Source of the DNA: Buttiauxella warmboldiae
GTDB lineage: Bacteria > Pseudomonadota > Gammaproteobacteria > Enterobacterales > Enterobacteriaceae
Length of the DNA stretch: 49,620 bases
Direction: 5' to 3'
NCBI RefSeq assembly: GCF_003818135.1
Contig: NZ_RPOH01000100.1
Span: 1 to 49,620 of the forward strand
A program made the translations under genes and the position numbers. Below, piece after piece: positions 38,233-49,579 of this stretch; position 1 is the stretch's first letter, and the number at the start of each line of letters is the position of its first letter. Under the pieces are notes generated by a model, which worked only from the letters and a program-made list of their open reading frames with translations, searched no databases and had not been told where the DNA came from.

Positions 38233-38520
38233 TCAGTGTTGTTTTAGTTTATCTTTATGTTTGGTTAACTGGCGCGCCAGTTTATCAATCAAACCATCAA
38301 TTGCCGCATACATATCCTGGCCTTCTGCGCTGGCATGGATTTCACCACCGTTCACATGCAGCGTCGCGTCGGCAAGATGCGTGACTTTTTCCACTTTTAA
38401 CACAATGTAGACCTGGTTAATTCTGTCGAAATAATGCTCCAGTTTGGCAAACTTGGTGCTCACAAAATCGCGCAGTGCGTCCGTGATTTCGACGTTTTGT
38501 CCGGTAATGTTAAGCTGCAT
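38233..38520 (-). CDS. hpf: Ribosome hibernation promoting factor HPF
   Basis: HPF helps RMF join 70S ribosomes into inactive 100S dimers in stationary phase. The 95 residues match short HPF of E. coli, with MQLNITGQNVEITDALRDFV at the start and the basic tail ARQLTKHKDKLKQH. I start at 38520 by family; the frame is open to 38604, inside the end of rpoN. It is 22 bases downstream of rpoN. Confidence 0.97.
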   Translation of the reverse strand: MQLNITGQNVEITDALRDFVSTKFAKLEHYFDRINQVYIVLKVEKVTHLADATLHVNGGEIHASAEGQDMYAAIDGLIDKLARQLTKHKDKLKQH

Positions 38521-38542
38521 AGCGTCTTCCTTATCGGTGAAG

Positions 38543-39976
38543 TCATACCAGCTGTTTACGCTGATTTGACGGTGGTATAGATAAAGACTCTCGGTACTTT
38601 GCAACGGTACGGCGTGCCACCATGATCCCCTGATCCGATAGCATAGTCGTTAACTTGCTATCGCTCAGCGGTTTCGCGGGGTTTTCCGCAGCAATTAATT
38701 TCTTCACCAGGGCCCGAATCGCCGTGGAGGAGGCTTCGCCGCCGCCTTCGGTGTTGACGTGGCTTGAGAAGAAATATTTCAATTCAAAAATGCCACGCGG
38801 ACTGTGCAAATATTTTTGCGTGGTCACACGGGAAATGGTCGACTCATGCATTTCGACCACCTGGGCGATATCGGCAAGCACCATCGGTTTCATCTGCTCT
38901 GCGCCATGTTCAAAGAAGCCCTGCTGCTGCTCAACGATACAGCGGCTAACGCGCAGCAGCGTATCGTTACGGCTTTCAAGGCTTTTAATCAGCCACTTCG
39001 CTTCTTGCAGATTACTGCGAATAAATTGCGAGTCGCTGTCATTACGGGCATTGGTGCCCATTGCTGCGTACTGCTGATTGATTTTCAGCCGTGGCAGGCT
39101 GTCCGCATTCAGTTCTACCGTCCAGCGTCCCTGACTTTTTTTGACCAGAATATCGGGAATGACATATTCGGGTTCGCTGGTTTGAATCGATTGACCCGGC
39201 CGTGGGTCAAGAGACTGAATCAGGCACACCGCCTCTTTAAGCACTTCTTCTTTCAGACGCGTCACGCGCATCAGGCTGCGGAAATCATGATTGGCGAGCA
39301 GATCGAGATACTCGCTGACTATCAGACGTGCTTCATTGAGCCATGGCGTTTCACGGGCAAACTGTGACAGTTGGACCAGCAAACAATCACGCAGATCGCG
39401 CGCCGCAACGCCTACAGGATCAAAGCGCTGTACGCGTTTGAGTACCGCTTCCACTTCGTCGAGGGTGATTTCATCATCGCCCATGCTTTCCAGAATTTCT
39501 TCCAGCGAAACCGTGAGATAGCCCATCTCGTCAACGGCATCGACGATAGATGTCGCAATGGCGGTGTCGGTATCGGAAAACGGGGTGAGGTCGACCTGCC
39601 ACATCAAATAATCCTGCAGTGACTGGGTGGTTTCTCCCTGATAAACCGGCAGCTCATCGTCAATATAATCGCTTCCGGTTCCGGATGGCGTACCGGCGGT
39701 GTAGATCTCATCCCAGCTGGTATCCAGCGGCAGCTCGTCAGGCATCTCTTTTTGTTCCAGAGCCTCACGAGTATCTAACGCTTCATCTTCACGAACTTCC
39801 TGAGTTTCGATTTCTTCATGCACATCGGTTTGCTCAAGCAGTGGGTTACTTTCCAGCGCCTGCTGAAGTTCTTGCTGCAGTTCTAACGTCGACAACTGCA
39901 GCAGACGAATCGCCTGCTGCAACTGAGGTGTCATAGCAAGTTGTTGGCTGAGCCGTAATTGCAAACCTTGCTTCAT
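38543..39976 (-). CDS. rpoN: RNA polymerase sigma-54 factor
   Basis: RpoN directs polymerase to -24/-12 promoters of nitrogen and many other genes, opened by enhancer-binding ATPases. The 477 residues (E. coli 477) show region I ([20 protein letters not shown], rich in Gln and Leu), an acidic region II (about 50-115), the core-binding part, a helix-turn-helix and the RpoN box [10 protein letters not shown] near the C-terminus. It is 105 bases after lptB and heads the ptsN group. Confidence 0.98.
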   Translation of the reverse strand: MKQGLQLRLSQQLAMTPQLQQAIRLLQLSTLELQQELQQALESNPLLEQTDVHEEIETQEVREDEALDTREALEQKEMPDELPLDTSWDEIYTAGTPSGTGSDYIDDELPVYQGETTQSLQDYLMWQVDLTPFSDTDTAIATSIVDAVDEMGYLTVSLEEILESMGDDEITLDEVEAVLKRVQRFDPVGVAARDLRDCLLVQLSQFARETPWLNEARLIVSEYLDLLANHDFRSLMRVTRLKEEVLKEAVCLIQSLDPRPGQSIQTSEPEYVIPDILVKKSQGRWTVELNADSLPRLKINQQYAAMGTNARNDSDSQFIRSNLQEAKWLIKSLESRNDTLLRVSRCIVEQQQGFFEHGAEQMKPMVLADIAQVVEMHESTISRVTTQKYLHSPRGIFELKYFFSSHVNTEGGGEASSTAIRALVKKLIAAENPAKPLSDSKLTTMLSDQGIMVARRTVAKYRESLSIPPSNQRKQLV

Positions 39977-40081
39977 ATTCAGAGCGACTTTCCTCAGGTA
40001 TCTAACCCTGAATACAGTGAGACACCAGAGAATGGGGCGCTCAAATGATTCAGAGTATTAATCATTATGTTTCCTACCCTA

Positions 40082-40807
40082 TCAGAGTCTGAACTCTTCG
40101 CCCAGATACACGCGCTTAACATGTTCGTCTTCCAGAATCTCCGCTGGCGTGCCGTGGGCGATTAAATGCCCCTGGCTTACGATGTAGGCGCGTTCACATA
40201 CGGCCAACGTTTCGCGTACGTTGTGGTCCGTAATCAGCACCCCAAGCCCGCTGTCGCGCAGATGTTCGATAATTCGCTTGATGTCGATGACCGAAATGGG
40301 GTCAACGCCCGCAAAAGGTTCATCTAACAGAATAAATTTTGGGTTTGCCGCCAATGCGCGGGCAATTTCAACGCGGCGACGCTCGCCACCGGACAGCGAC
40401 TGCCCGAGGTTGTTACGCAAATGCTCGATGTGAAACTCTTCCATCAGCTCGTTCGCGCGGTCTTCACGCTGCTCGGCGCTGAGATCGTCACGGATTTGCA
40501 GCACCGCCATCAGATTATCGAACACGCTTAAACGGCGGAAAATAGAGGCTTCTTGCGGCAAATAGCCGATACCACGGCGGGCACGAGCATGAAGCGGCAG
40601 CAGGCTGATGTCTTCATCATCGATAATGATGTTGCCGGCATCGCGCGGCACAATGCCGACCACCATATAAAAGGTGGTGGTTTTACCTGCGCCGTTAGGG
40701 CCAAGCAGACCCACAATTTCGCCTGATTTAACGGCCAGGCTGACGTCTTCAACCACGCGGCGGCCTTTATAGGCTTTGGCGAGGTTTTTTGCAATTAAAG
40801 TAGCCAT
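40082..40807 (-). CDS. lptB: LptB, ATPase of the LPS exporter
   Basis: LptB powers LptB2FGC, which lifts LPS out of the inner membrane and pushes it along the LptA bridge. The 241 residues have Walker [10 protein letters not shown], the ABC signature [10 protein letters not shown] and Walker [13 protein letters not shown], followed by the switch His in LITDHN. It begins six bases after lptA in the kdsD-kdsC-lptC-lptA-lptB operon. Confidence 0.98.
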   Translation of the reverse strand: MATLIAKNLAKAYKGRRVVEDVSLAVKSGEIVGLLGPNGAGKTTTFYMVVGIVPRDAGNIIIDDEDISLLPLHARARRGIGYLPQEASIFRRLSVFDNLMAVLQIRDDLSAEQREDRANELMEEFHIEHLRNNLGQSLSGGERRRVEIARALAANPKFILLDEPFAGVDPISVIDIKRIIEHLRDSGLGVLITDHNVRETLAVCERAYIVSQGHLIAHGTPAEILEDEHVKRVYLGEEFRL

Positions 40808-40813
40808 AACGAA

Positions 40814-41371
40814 TTAGTTACTCTTTTTCGGGGCTGCTGCAGGAGCCTGGCCGTCTTTTTTCTGCAATTGCGAAGGGACCAGAACGGTGGTGACACGCTT
40901 ACCTTTTTCGCTAAAGGCCTGCATTTTCTGCTCTTTAACCAGGTAGGTAATTTTGTCGCCTTTGATATTGCTGTCAACCTGTTCCAGATAGGCGTTACCG
41001 GTCAGCACCACAAAATCATTTTGCAGCTCATAGTGCATGGTGGCGGAGCGGCCGCTCACGGGTTTTCCGCTATCCTGCATTTGATAGAAGGTGGCTGGAT
41101 TGCCATAGCCATCAATCACTTCTTTGCCTTCCTCACCGCCAGGACGGGTGACGACCACTTTATCAGCATTGATTTTAATACTGCCTTGCGTCATCACCAC
41201 ATTACCCGTGAAGGTGACGATGTTGCCTTGCATATCCAGCGACTGTTGGTCAGATTCAATATGAATCGGCTGATCGGTATCCCCGGTCAGTGCCAATGCC
41301 GAAAAACTGGCGGCTAAAAGTGTACTGGTCAGTACGATATTACGGCTGAGTTTGTTTATTCTGGATTTCAT
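40814..41371 (-). CDS. lptA: LptA, periplasmic LPS bridge protein
   Basis: LptA forms the beta-jellyroll bridge carrying LPS from LptC to LptD. The 185 residues match E. coli. The signal peptide ends near AASFSALA; the mature part begins LTGDTDQPIHIESDQQSLDM, typical of the OstA domain. I start at 41371, the E. coli-like MKSRINKL; its first 32 bases overlap the end of lptC. The C-terminal tail is less conserved. Confidence 0.97.
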   Translation of the reverse strand: MKSRINKLSRNIVLTSTLLAASFSALALTGDTDQPIHIESDQQSLDMQGNIVTFTGNVVMTQGSIKINADKVVVTRPGGEEGKEVIDGYGNPATFYQMQDSGKPVSGRSATMHYELQNDFVVLTGNAYLEQVDSNIKGDKITYLVKEQKMQAFSEKGKRVTTVLVPSQLQKKDGQAPAAAPKKSN

Positions 41372-41915
41372 AGGATGTTCTAACCTTTTCAATCAGCTCG
41401 GCATTTTTGCTGCGTAAGTTGCCACGCATTTTGAGGCCGGTGGAGTTAAAGCTGGTTCCATACAAGGTTACCTGGTCATCAGAGGCAACATCCTGAGTGA
41501 CTAAATTAACCTGCGCATTGTCCGTGGTAATTTTACGTAACTGTGAATCTGGCGTGAGCGCTGTCAGCACCACATTGCCGTATAAATACAGCATCCGATC
41601 GTTAGTCAGTTTGGCGCGATCCGCCCGTAATGACCAGGTTGCCACTTTATTTTCGTCGTACTGTGTCATTACCGGGGTAGTGAACCACGAAACGGCGGTT
41701 TCAGAAAAATATTCCACATGGGCTGCGACCAGCCGATAATTTAACGCCCCTTCAGGACTGTAGGCGAGGGTGGTGGAATGTTCGCTTTTATAGGTGGGCT
41801 CGTTGCTGTTGACCGTTTGCGGCGCAACGGCGTCCTTATCGACCAGGTTTATGCCAATCAACACCAACGCCAGCAAGGAAAGCAGGATAATAACCCAACG
41901 TCTGGTCTTACTCAT
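41340..41915 (-). CDS. lptC: LptC, membrane-anchored LPS export protein
   Basis: LptC takes LPS from LptB2FG and hands it to LptA. The 191 residues (191 in E. coli) carry one N-terminal membrane segment (WVIILLSLLALVLIGINLV) and a periplasmic OstA-like domain (YKSEHSTTLAYSPEGALNYRL, YLYGNVVLTAL). It overlaps kdsC by four bases and lptA by 32, a tightly coupled order. Confidence 0.97.
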   Translation of the reverse strand: MSKTRRWVIILLSLLALVLIGINLVDKDAVAPQTVNSNEPTYKSEHSTTLAYSPEGALNYRLVAAHVEYFSETAVSWFTTPVMTQYDENKVATWSLRADRAKLTNDRMLYLYGNVVLTALTPDSQLRKITTDNAQVNLVTQDVASDDQVTLYGTSFNSTGLKMRGNLRSKNAELIEKVRTSYEIQNKQTQP

Positions 41916-42478
41916 ATAGATAGCCCTTTGGCCTCATCAAGCTTACCCTGTGCCAGTAACAGCAGATCGCAGACTTCACGTACTGCGCCACGCCCGCCCG
42001 CAATGCGCGTCACGTAGTCGGCACGAGGCGTCAGCAAAGGATGTGCGTCCGCTACCGCAACGCTTAAACCGACTTTAGCCATCACCGGCCAGTCGATTAA
42101 ATCATCACCCACATAAGCCACTTGTTGCGCCGGGATCGCGAGCTTATCTAAAAGATCCTGAAAAGCCACAAGCTTATCGGACTGCCCCTGGTAGAGATGG
42201 CCGATCCCCAGGGTCTCACAGCGATCTTCGAGCAGTTTCGCCTTACGGCCGGTGATAATGGCCACTTCGATATCAGAGGTCAGCGCACAGCGAATACCGT
42301 AGCCGTCACGCACGTTGAATGCTTTCAGCTCTTCGCCGCTATTGCCCATGTAAATCAGGCCATCAGACAGCACGCCATCCACGTCTAAAATAAGCAGGCG
42401 TACGTTAGCGGCCCGCTCCATCACGTGCGTGCTTACCGGGCCATAACAGGTGGCAAGAGACGCTTCATGGTTACTCAT
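41912..42478 (-). CDS. kdsC: 3-deoxy-D-manno-octulosonate 8-phosphate phosphatase KdsC
   Basis: KdsC removes phosphate from Kdo-8-phosphate, giving Kdo for the LPS inner core. The 188 residues match E. coli; the HAD catalytic aspartates are Asp32 and Asp34 in LDVDGVLSDG, and YVGDDLIDWPVM is the fourth HAD motif. I start at 42478 (AGGCTAATCC... gives only a weak site on this strand, but family length agrees); the longer frame to 42562 overlaps kdsD. Confidence 0.96.
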   Translation of the reverse strand: MSNHEASLATCYGPVSTHVMERAANVRLLILDVDGVLSDGLIYMGNSGEELKAFNVRDGYGIRCALTSDIEVAIITGRKAKLLEDRCETLGIGHLYQGQSDKLVAFQDLLDKLAIPAQQVAYVGDDLIDWPVMAKVGLSVAVADAHPLLTPRADYVTRIAGGRGAVREVCDLLLLAQGKLDEAKGLSI

Positions 42479-42494
42479 TAAGGCTAATCCTTTG

Positions 42495-43481
42495 TTAAAC
42501 CACGCCTGCGCGCAGCATGTCATGCATATGTACCACACCGAGCAGCTGGTCGCCATCGGCAACCAATACCGAGGTAATATGGCGCGACTGCATTAAATTC
42601 AGCGCATCTACCGCCAGCACTGTTGGGCGAACGCGAATGCCACCGGGAGTCATCACATCTGCAATATTGAGCGCGTGGAGGTCAACGCCCATATCAAACA
42701 CCCGGCGTAAATCACCATCGGTGAAGATCCCTTCGATTTTCATCAGGGAGTCACAGATGACGGTCATGCCCATATTTTTGCGCGTTATTTCCAGCAGCGC
42801 ATCGCGCAGCGAAGCCTCTTTGCTGACGTGCGGGATCTCGTCGCCGCTGTGCATAATATCGCTGACGCGTAATAACAGTTTACGTCCCAATGCACCGCCT
42901 GGGTGAGAAAGTGCGAAATCTTCTGCGGTAAAGCCGCGGGCTTTGAGCAGCGCGACGGCAAGCGCGTCGCCCATCACCAGCGTGGCGGTTGTGCTGGAGG
43001 TTGGGGCCAGACCCAGTGGGCAGGCTTCCTGCGGCACTTTGACACACAGGTGAATATCAGCGGCTTTGCCCATCGAACTTTCCGGACGGCTGGTGATGCA
43101 GATAAGCGCCACCTGTAAGCGTTTGAGTACCGGAATCAGCGCCAGAATTTCGTTGGACTCGCCCGAGTTAGAAATCGCGATAACAATATCCTGCGCGCTA
43201 ACCATCCCGAGATCGCCATGGCTTGCTTCACCAGGGTGGACGAAAAAAGAAGGGGTACCGGTGCTGGCAAAGGTCGCCGCCATTTTTTTACCGATGTGGC
43301 CAGACTTGCCCATGCCCATGACCACCACTTTTCCCTGGCAATAGAACATTTTTTCACAGGCCAGCGAAAAGTCGGTATTGATATATTGTTCGAGCTGATC
43401 CAGGCCTTCACGTTCGATCTTCAGGACTTCTTTGCCTGCTTGCTGAAAGTCAAAACCCGGTTGTAATTCTATCTGTGACAT
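42495..43481 (-). CDS. kdsD: D-arabinose 5-phosphate isomerase KdsD
   Basis: KdsD converts ribulose 5-phosphate to arabinose 5-phosphate, the first committed step to Kdo. The 328 residues equal E. coli: a SIS sugar-isomerase domain (about 40-185, GMGKSGHIGKKMAATFASTG) with ALSHPGGALGRKLL containing the catalytic His, then two CBS domains (about 205-328). It starts the coupled kdsD-kdsC-lptCAB run, 15 bases downstream of yrbG. Confidence 0.97.
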   Translation of the reverse strand: MSQIELQPGFDFQQAGKEVLKIEREGLDQLEQYINTDFSLACEKMFYCQGKVVVMGMGKSGHIGKKMAATFASTGTPSFFVHPGEASHGDLGMVSAQDIVIAISNSGESNEILALIPVLKRLQVALICITSRPESSMGKAADIHLCVKVPQEACPLGLAPTSSTTATLVMGDALAVALLKARGFTAEDFALSHPGGALGRKLLLRVSDIMHSGDEIPHVSKEASLRDALLEITRKNMGMTVICDSLMKIEGIFTDGDLRRVFDMGVDLHALNIADVMTPGGIRVRPTVLAVDALNLMQSRHITSVLVADGDQLLGVVHMHDMLRAGVV

Positions 43482-43496
43482 AATTTCCGTTCCGCT

Positions 43497-44474
43497 TTAC
43501 CCAACCACAGGCGATGCCGCAAACCACAGCATCACAATCCATACCAAGAAACTGCATGTTAACAGAGCCCCCGCCGTCTTGCCGATCGAGCGTGATTTAC
43601 GCCAGCAAAGTACGGCAAAAATGGCGCTAAGTAGCAGCATGACCCAATAGTCCCGGGCATAGGCATCGGGGGCAATCTCACCCGGTGCTATTAGCGCAGG
43701 AATGCCCAGCACTAACACAATATTGAAGATATTCGAGCCGATGATATTGCCAATCGCAATATCATCTTCGCCTTTACGCGCCCCGGCGATGGTGGTTGCC
43801 AGCTCCGGCAGGCTTGTGCCGACCGATATAATCGTCAGGCCAATCACTAACTCGCTTACGCCGAAGTAATGGGCGGCAACGCTTGCGTTATCGATAACCA
43901 TACGCGTGGCCATCGGCATAATGATTAAGGCCACGGCCAGCCATAAAAATGCCACGGGGCGACTGCCTTCACGGGGCAGCTCCGCCAGCTGTTCGCGGGT
44001 CAGGGCATCCGCTCCTTCATGTCCGGCAAGGCGCGCTATTTTAATGGTAAACAGCAGATATGCTACTGCGACAGCAATCAGTATCACCCCGTCAACGCGG
44101 CTGAGCTGGTTATCAAAAAGCAGCCACCCGATGATGCCGCTGACCACTAACATTAGGGGCAACTCGCGGCGTAGAATATCGGAATTCACGCTAAATGGAT
44201 GCAAAAGTGCCGCTAAACCGAGAATCAGTAAGATATTGGTGATATTTGAACCCAGCGCCGTTCCCAGCGCTAAATTTAATTGCCCATGAAAAGCCGCAGA
44301 GCTTGCCACGATAAGTTCAGGCAATGAGGTACCGATACTGACCACGGTTAAACCGATAAGCAGCGGCGGAACCCCAAAGCTGCGGCAAAGTATGGAGGCG
44401 GCAAACACCAGACGATCGGCACTATAAACCACTAAAAGCAAACCGATGATTAACAGAGCTGTAGCTAACAGCAT
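43497..44474 (-). CDS. yrbG: YrbG, Na+/Ca2+ exchanger-family membrane protein
   Basis: The 325 residues match E. coli YrbG in length. Ten membrane segments form two inverted repeats, each with an alpha-repeat motif (VSIGTSLPELIVASSAA and ISVGTSLPELATTIAGA), the hallmark of the CaCA cation antiporters. The physiological ion is not settled. I start at MLLATALLIIG (44474); the frame is open to 44552 but without family support. It is divergent from mlaF. Confidence 0.94.
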   Translation of the reverse strand: MLLATALLIIGLLLVVYSADRLVFAASILCRSFGVPPLLIGLTVVSIGTSLPELIVASSAAFHGQLNLALGTALGSNITNILLILGLAALLHPFSVNSDILRRELPLMLVVSGIIGWLLFDNQLSRVDGVILIAVAVAYLLFTIKIARLAGHEGADALTREQLAELPREGSRPVAFLWLAVALIIMPMATRMVIDNASVAAHYFGVSELVIGLTIISVGTSLPELATTIAGARKGEDDIAIGNIIGSNIFNIVLVLGIPALIAPGEIAPDAYARDYWVMLLLSAIFAVLCWRKSRSIGKTAGALLTCSFLVWIVMLWFAASPVVG

Positions 44475-44707
44475 GCAAAATCCTTTATTCAGGTATAATC
44501 GCCCGTCTTGTGCTGGGAAAGTACCGGCAGAGCATACAGTTCTGTAGGCCATGGTATATGAATGCTTAATTCTGACTTTATGTGGCAGAAAAGTAAAACG
44601 AATGCCAGTTTTCGCTAATCGGGACTGAGAATAACCTGTAAAAATGTTGCACTGGAACGCTGTTTCCCTCCAGCGCTTCGTCCGTGAACTTGAGAAAAGG
44701 AAAGATG

Positions 44708-45523
44708 ATGAGCCAGACGCAGACGAATCTGGTCGAAATTCGCGGTGTAAGTTTTACTCGCGGCAGTCGGCGCATCTTTGACAATATTTCCCTGAATGTG
44801 CCGCGTGGCAAAATTACCGCCATCATGGGGCCTTCAGGAATTGGTAAGACGACGCTGCTGCGGCTGATCGGTGGGCAAATTCAGCCTGACAGCGGTGAAA
44901 TCCTGTTTGACGGTGAGAACGTACCGGCGATGTCGCGCTCGCGTTTATACCATGTTCGTAAACGTATGAGCATGCTGTTTCAATCCGGCGCGCTCTTTAC
45001 TGACCTCAATGTGTTTGAAAATGTAGCCTACCCGCTGCGTGAGCATCGCCGCTTGCCGGAGGAGCTACTGCGCAGCACGGTGATGATGAAGCTTGAGGCG
45101 GTGGGATTACGCGGAGCCGCTAAACTGATGCCTAACGAACTCTCTGGCGGTATGGCGCGGCGGGCAGCCCTTGCGCGCGCCATTGCTCTCGAACCCGATC
45201 TGATTATGTTCGATGAGCCCTTCGTGGGGCAGGACCCGATTACGATGGGGGTTCTGGTGAAGTTAATTTCTGAATTAAACAGTGCGTTAGGCGTGACCTG
45301 TATTGTGGTGTCGCATGACGTGCCAGAAGTGCTGAGCATTGCCGATTACGCCTATATTGCGGCGGATCAGCACATCGTGGCTGAAGGAACGCCAACAGCA
45401 TTGCGAGAAAATGGTGACCCGCGGGTTCGTCAGTTCCTTGACGGTATTGCCGATGGACCCGTACCGTTCCGCTATCCGGCAACGGATTATCGGAATGATT
45501 TATTATCAGAAACAGGGAGTTAA
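44708..45523 (+). CDS. mlaF: MlaF, ATPase of the phospholipid transporter
   Basis: MlaF drives MlaFEDB, which moves phospholipids between the membranes to keep outer-membrane asymmetry. The 271 residues have Walker [10 protein letters not shown], signature [14 protein letters not shown] and Walker [14 protein letters not shown]. Two ATGs are adjacent (44705, 44708); AGGA is best spaced for the second. mlaE follows seven bases later. The gap to yrbG (233 bases, divergent) should contain the mla promoter. Confidence 0.96.
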   Translation: MSQTQTNLVEIRGVSFTRGSRRIFDNISLNVPRGKITAIMGPSGIGKTTLLRLIGGQIQPDSGEILFDGENVPAMSRSRLYHVRKRMSMLFQSGALFTDLNVFENVAYPLREHRRLPEELLRSTVMMKLEAVGLRGAAKLMPNELSGGMARRAALARAIALEPDLIMFDEPFVGQDPITMGVLVKLISELNSALGVTCIVVSHDVPEVLSIADYAYIAADQHIVAEGTPTALRENGDPRVRQFLDGIADGPVPFRYPATDYRNDLLSETGS

Positions 45524-45530
45524 GCAACTC

Positions 45531-46313
45531 ATGCTCTTTAATGCACTGGCATCGTTCGGGCGGCGGGGATTAAAAACCTGCGCGTCATTTGGCCGGGCCG
45601 GGATCATGCTTTTTAATGCGCTGGTGGGGAAACCTGAATTCCGCAAACATGCGCCGTTGCTGGTGCGCCAGCTGTATAACGTCGGCGTATTGTCGCTGCT
45701 GATTATCATCGTTTCCGGGCTGTTTATCGGCATGGTGCTTGGCCTGCAGGGTTACCTGGTGCTGACCACCTATAGTGCGGAATCAAGCCTCGGTATGCTG
45801 GTGGCCCTGTCGCTGCTGCGTGAGCTGGGCCCCGTTGTGGCCGCGCTATTGTTCGCCGGGCGCGCAGGTTCCGCTCTGACCGCAGAAATTGGCTTAATGA
45901 AGGCAACTGAACAGCTCTCCAGCATGGAGATGATGGCGGTTGATCCTTTACGCCGCGTTGTCTCTCCGCGCTTTTGGGCCGGCGTTATTTCATTGCCGCT
46001 GCTGACGCTTATCTTTGTAGCCGTCGGCGTCTGGGGAGGCGCACTGGTTGGCGTGAACTGGAAGGGTATTGATTCTGGCTTCTTCTGGTCTGCCATGCAG
46101 GATGCCGTCAACTGGCGTACCGATCTGATTTACTGTGTTATTAAGAGCGTGGTGTTTGCGATAACAGTAACCTGGATTGCGTTATTCAATGGCTACGACG
46201 CTATTCCTACCTCCGCCGGGATTAGCCGGGCAACAACACGTACCGTTGTGCACGCTTCGTTGGCTGTTTTAGGGCTGGATTTTGTGCTCACTGCACTGAT
46301 GTTTGGGAATTAA
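45531..46313 (+). CDS. mlaE: MlaE, permease of the phospholipid transporter
   Basis: The 260-residue inner-membrane protein has about five to six membrane segments and the conserved core [24 protein letters not shown]... family region, with [20 protein letters not shown] after it. It pairs as a dimer with MlaF and the MlaD ring. I start at 45531, matching E. coli; the upstream open frame overlaps mlaF. Confidence 0.97.
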   Translation: MLFNALASFGRRGLKTCASFGRAGIMLFNALVGKPEFRKHAPLLVRQLYNVGVLSLLIIIVSGLFIGMVLGLQGYLVLTTYSAESSLGMLVALSLLRELGPVVAALLFAGRAGSALTAEIGLMKATEQLSSMEMMAVDPLRRVVSPRFWAGVISLPLLTLIFVAVGVWGGALVGVNWKGIDSGFFWSAMQDAVNWRTDLIYCVIKSVVFAITVTWIALFNGYDAIPTSAGISRATTRTVVHASLAVLGLDFVLTALMFGN

Positions 46314-46317
46314 GTTC

Positions 46318-46869
46318 ATGCAAAGTAAGAAATTTGAAACCGGAGTTGGGGCATTTTTAATTATCGCGCTGGCCGCCATCGTCTTTTTGTGCCTGAAAGT
46401 GGCGAATGTCACTTCGCTGCGCAGTGAACCCACGTACCGCATCTACGCCACTTTTGATAACATCGGCAGCCTGAAAACGGGGTCGCCATTGCGTCTTGGC
46501 GGCGTGGTGATTGGCCGCGTTGACGACATTACTCTTGATCCAAAAACCTATTTGCCGCGCGTCACGCTCGATGTCGAAAAGCGTTATGACCATATCCCGG
46601 ATACCAGCTCGCTGGCGATCCGTACCTCCGGTTTGCTGGGGGAGCAATATCTCGCGCTGAATCTCGGTTTTGATGACCCTGAGCTGGGGTCATCTATCCT
46701 TAAAGAGGGCGGCACCATTCAGGACACCAAATCAGCGCTGGTGCTCGAAGACCTGATCGGCCAGTTCCTGTATAAGAGCGGCAACGGTGATAATCAGAAT
46801 TCAGGAGATGCCTCAGCGCAGGCTCCAGAGGATAATAGTGTTGCGCCACAGCCGGGCACCACACGCTAA
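46318..46869 (+). CDS. mlaD: MlaD, MCE-domain ring protein
   Basis: MlaD forms a hexameric periplasmic ring that binds phospholipid above MlaE. The 183 residues (E. coli 183) have one N-terminal membrane anchor (about 8-27) and an MCE domain (YRIYATFDNIGSLKTGSPLR to LLGEQYLAL), then a disordered tail rich in Asn, Asp and Pro. It starts four bases after the mlaE stop; MGIKF in frame upstream belongs to the mlaE end. Confidence 0.97.
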   Translation: MQSKKFETGVGAFLIIALAAIVFLCLKVANVTSLRSEPTYRIYATFDNIGSLKTGSPLRLGGVVIGRVDDITLDPKTYLPRVTLDVEKRYDHIPDTSSLAIRTSGLLGEQYLALNLGFDDPELGSSILKEGGTIQDTKSALVLEDLIGQFLYKSGNGDNQNSGDASAQAPEDNSVAPQPGTTR

Positions 46870-46887
46870 TCTACGAGGAAAAGTGTT

Positions 46888-47517
46888 ATGTTTAAAAGAC
46901 TTATCATGATTGCCATGCTGGTTATTGCCCCGCTGGCGAACGCTGCCGATCAAAGCAACCCTTACAGGTTAATGGGCGAAGCCGCACAAAAAACCTTTGA
47001 TCGCCTGAAAAACGAGCAGCCTAAAATTCGCCAGAATCCAGACTACCTGCGCGACATCGTGGGCCAGGAGCTGCTGCCTTATGTCCAGGTGAAGTATGCC
47101 GGCGCGCTGGTTTTAGGCCGTTACTATAAAGATGCCACTCCAGCCCAGCGTGATGCCTACTTCAAAGCATTCGAAGCCTACCTGAAACAGGCGTATGGCC
47201 AGGCGCTGGCGATGTACCATGGGCAATCTTACCAAATTGCGCCTGAGCAGCCGCTGGGCGATGCCACCATTATTGCGATCCGCGTGACCATCGTTGACCC
47301 AAATGGCCGCCCGCCTGTGCGCCTTGATTTCCAGTGGCGTAAGAATAGCCAGACCGGCAACTGGCAGGCGTACGACATGATTGCCGAAGGCGTCAGCATG
47401 ATCACCACCAAGCAAAATGAGTGGAGCGACATCCTGCGCACCAAAGGCATTGATGGTCTGACGGCGCAGCTGCAATCAATCTCTAAATTGCCAATTACGC
47501 TGGAAAATAAAAAGTAA
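46888..47517 (+). CDS. mlaC: MlaC, periplasmic phospholipid carrier
   Basis: MlaC shuttles phospholipid between the MlaA-porin complex of the outer membrane and MlaFEDB. The 209 residues (211 in E. coli) start with a signal peptide ([19 protein letters not shown]) and contain the Tol-Tol-Ttg2 domain ([40 protein letters not shown]). GAGGAAA precedes the ATG. Its TAA shares one base with the mlaB ATG. Confidence 0.96.
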   Translation: MFKRLIMIAMLVIAPLANAADQSNPYRLMGEAAQKTFDRLKNEQPKIRQNPDYLRDIVGQELLPYVQVKYAGALVLGRYYKDATPAQRDAYFKAFEAYLKQAYGQALAMYHGQSYQIAPEQPLGDATIIAIRVTIVDPNGRPPVRLDFQWRKNSQTGNWQAYDMIAEGVSMITTKQNEWSDILRTKGIDGLTAQLQSISKLPITLENKK

Positions 47518-47819
47518 TGGCTGACGAGCTTAACTGGCAGCGTGAAGCGGTAACTCTGCACCTGACGGGAGAGTTGGACAGCGACACCGTGGGGCCGCTA
47601 TGGCAGCAGCGCGAACAAATTATGGCGGGTACTAAGGTGCTTAACCTCTCTGGCCTGACGCGCGTGGATACATCGGGCCTGGCTTTGTTGATCCATCTTG
47701 TGGCGTTTGCCAGGCGTCAAAATGTTGAGATACAACTCCAGGGCGCCAGCGAGAACTTACAGACGCTGACTAAACTTTATAACCTGCCAGAAGAGATCCT
47801 TCCTGCCTTTGCAGGCTAG
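47517..47819 (+). CDS. mlaB: MlaB, STAS-domain subunit of the phospholipid transporter
   Basis: MlaB is a small cytoplasmic STAS protein that binds MlaF and is needed for complex stability and ATPase activity. The 100 residues (97 in E. coli) hold the STAS core VLNLSGLTRVDTSGLALLIHL, including the conserved Thr/Ser in DTSG. The start overlaps the mlaC stop as TAATG, a sign of translational coupling. It is more diverged from E. coli than its neighbours. Confidence 0.93.
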   Translation: MADELNWQREAVTLHLTGELDSDTVGPLWQQREQIMAGTKVLNLSGLTRVDTSGLALLIHLVAFARRQNVEIQLQGASENLQTLTKLYNLPEEILPAFAG

Positions 47820-47843
47820 TGTTTTCATAGCGTTACTATCATT

Positions 47844-47874
47844 GCCCCCGATCTAATGGGATCGGGGGCTTTTT
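47844..47874 (+). terminator. Intrinsic terminator of the mla operon
   Basis: GCCCCCGATC (47844-47853) and GATCGGGGGC (47860-47869) form a perfect ten-base stem with a six-base loop, followed by five Ts. It separates mlaFEDCB from ibaG-murA. Confidence 0.9.
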
Positions 47875-47944
47875 GCTTATTTAAGCCTGCGCCACTTTCC
47901 TCTAAGATGTGTGGCTTATTTCCTTAACCGACGAATTATATCCC

Positions 47945-48199
47945 ATGGAAAATCATGAAATTCAGACGGTGCTGATGAACGCACTGCCCCTCCAGGAAGT
48001 CCACGTCTCAGGCGATGGCAGCCATTTTCAGGTGATAGCGGTGGGTGAGTTATTCGCCGAGTTAAGTCGCGTGAAGAAGCAACAAACGGTGTATGCGCCA
48101 TTGATGGATCTGATTGCTGATAACCGCATTCATGCGGTTTCCATCAAGACCTACACGCCGCAAGAGTGGGATCGCGATCGTAAACTTAATGGTCTTTGA
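47945..48199 (+). CDS. ibaG: IbaG, BolA-family acid-stress protein
   Basis: IbaG (YrbA) is a BolA-like protein that works with monothiol glutaredoxin in iron-sulfur metabolism and acid resistance. The 84 residues equal E. coli ([20 protein letters not shown] to RDRKLNG), with the nucleic-acid-binding-like helix [13 protein letters not shown] and the ligand His in [12 protein letters not shown] start at 47945. murA follows 54 bases later. Confidence 0.95.
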   Translation: MENHEIQTVLMNALPLQEVHVSGDGSHFQVIAVGELFAELSRVKKQQTVYAPLMDLIADNRIHAVSIKTYTPQEWDRDRKLNGL

Positions 48200-48241
48200 G
48201 CAATTCGCCGCATGCGGGTTGTAACGATTAGAATTTAATAG

Positions 48242-49528
<1,287 letters not shown>

Positions 49529-49557
49529 CGCGGGTTGTCTTTCAGCAAGAAATGAAA

Positions 49558-49575
49558 AACCGGGCAAGCCCGGTT
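49558..49575 (+). terminator. Hairpin after murA
   Basis: AACCGGGC (49558-49565) and GCCCGGTT (49568-49575) pair around AA, 29 bases after the murA stop. There is no T-run; the 41-base palindromic repeat follows five bases later, as it does at the left end of the window. Confidence 0.55.
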
Positions 49576-49579
49576 GAGG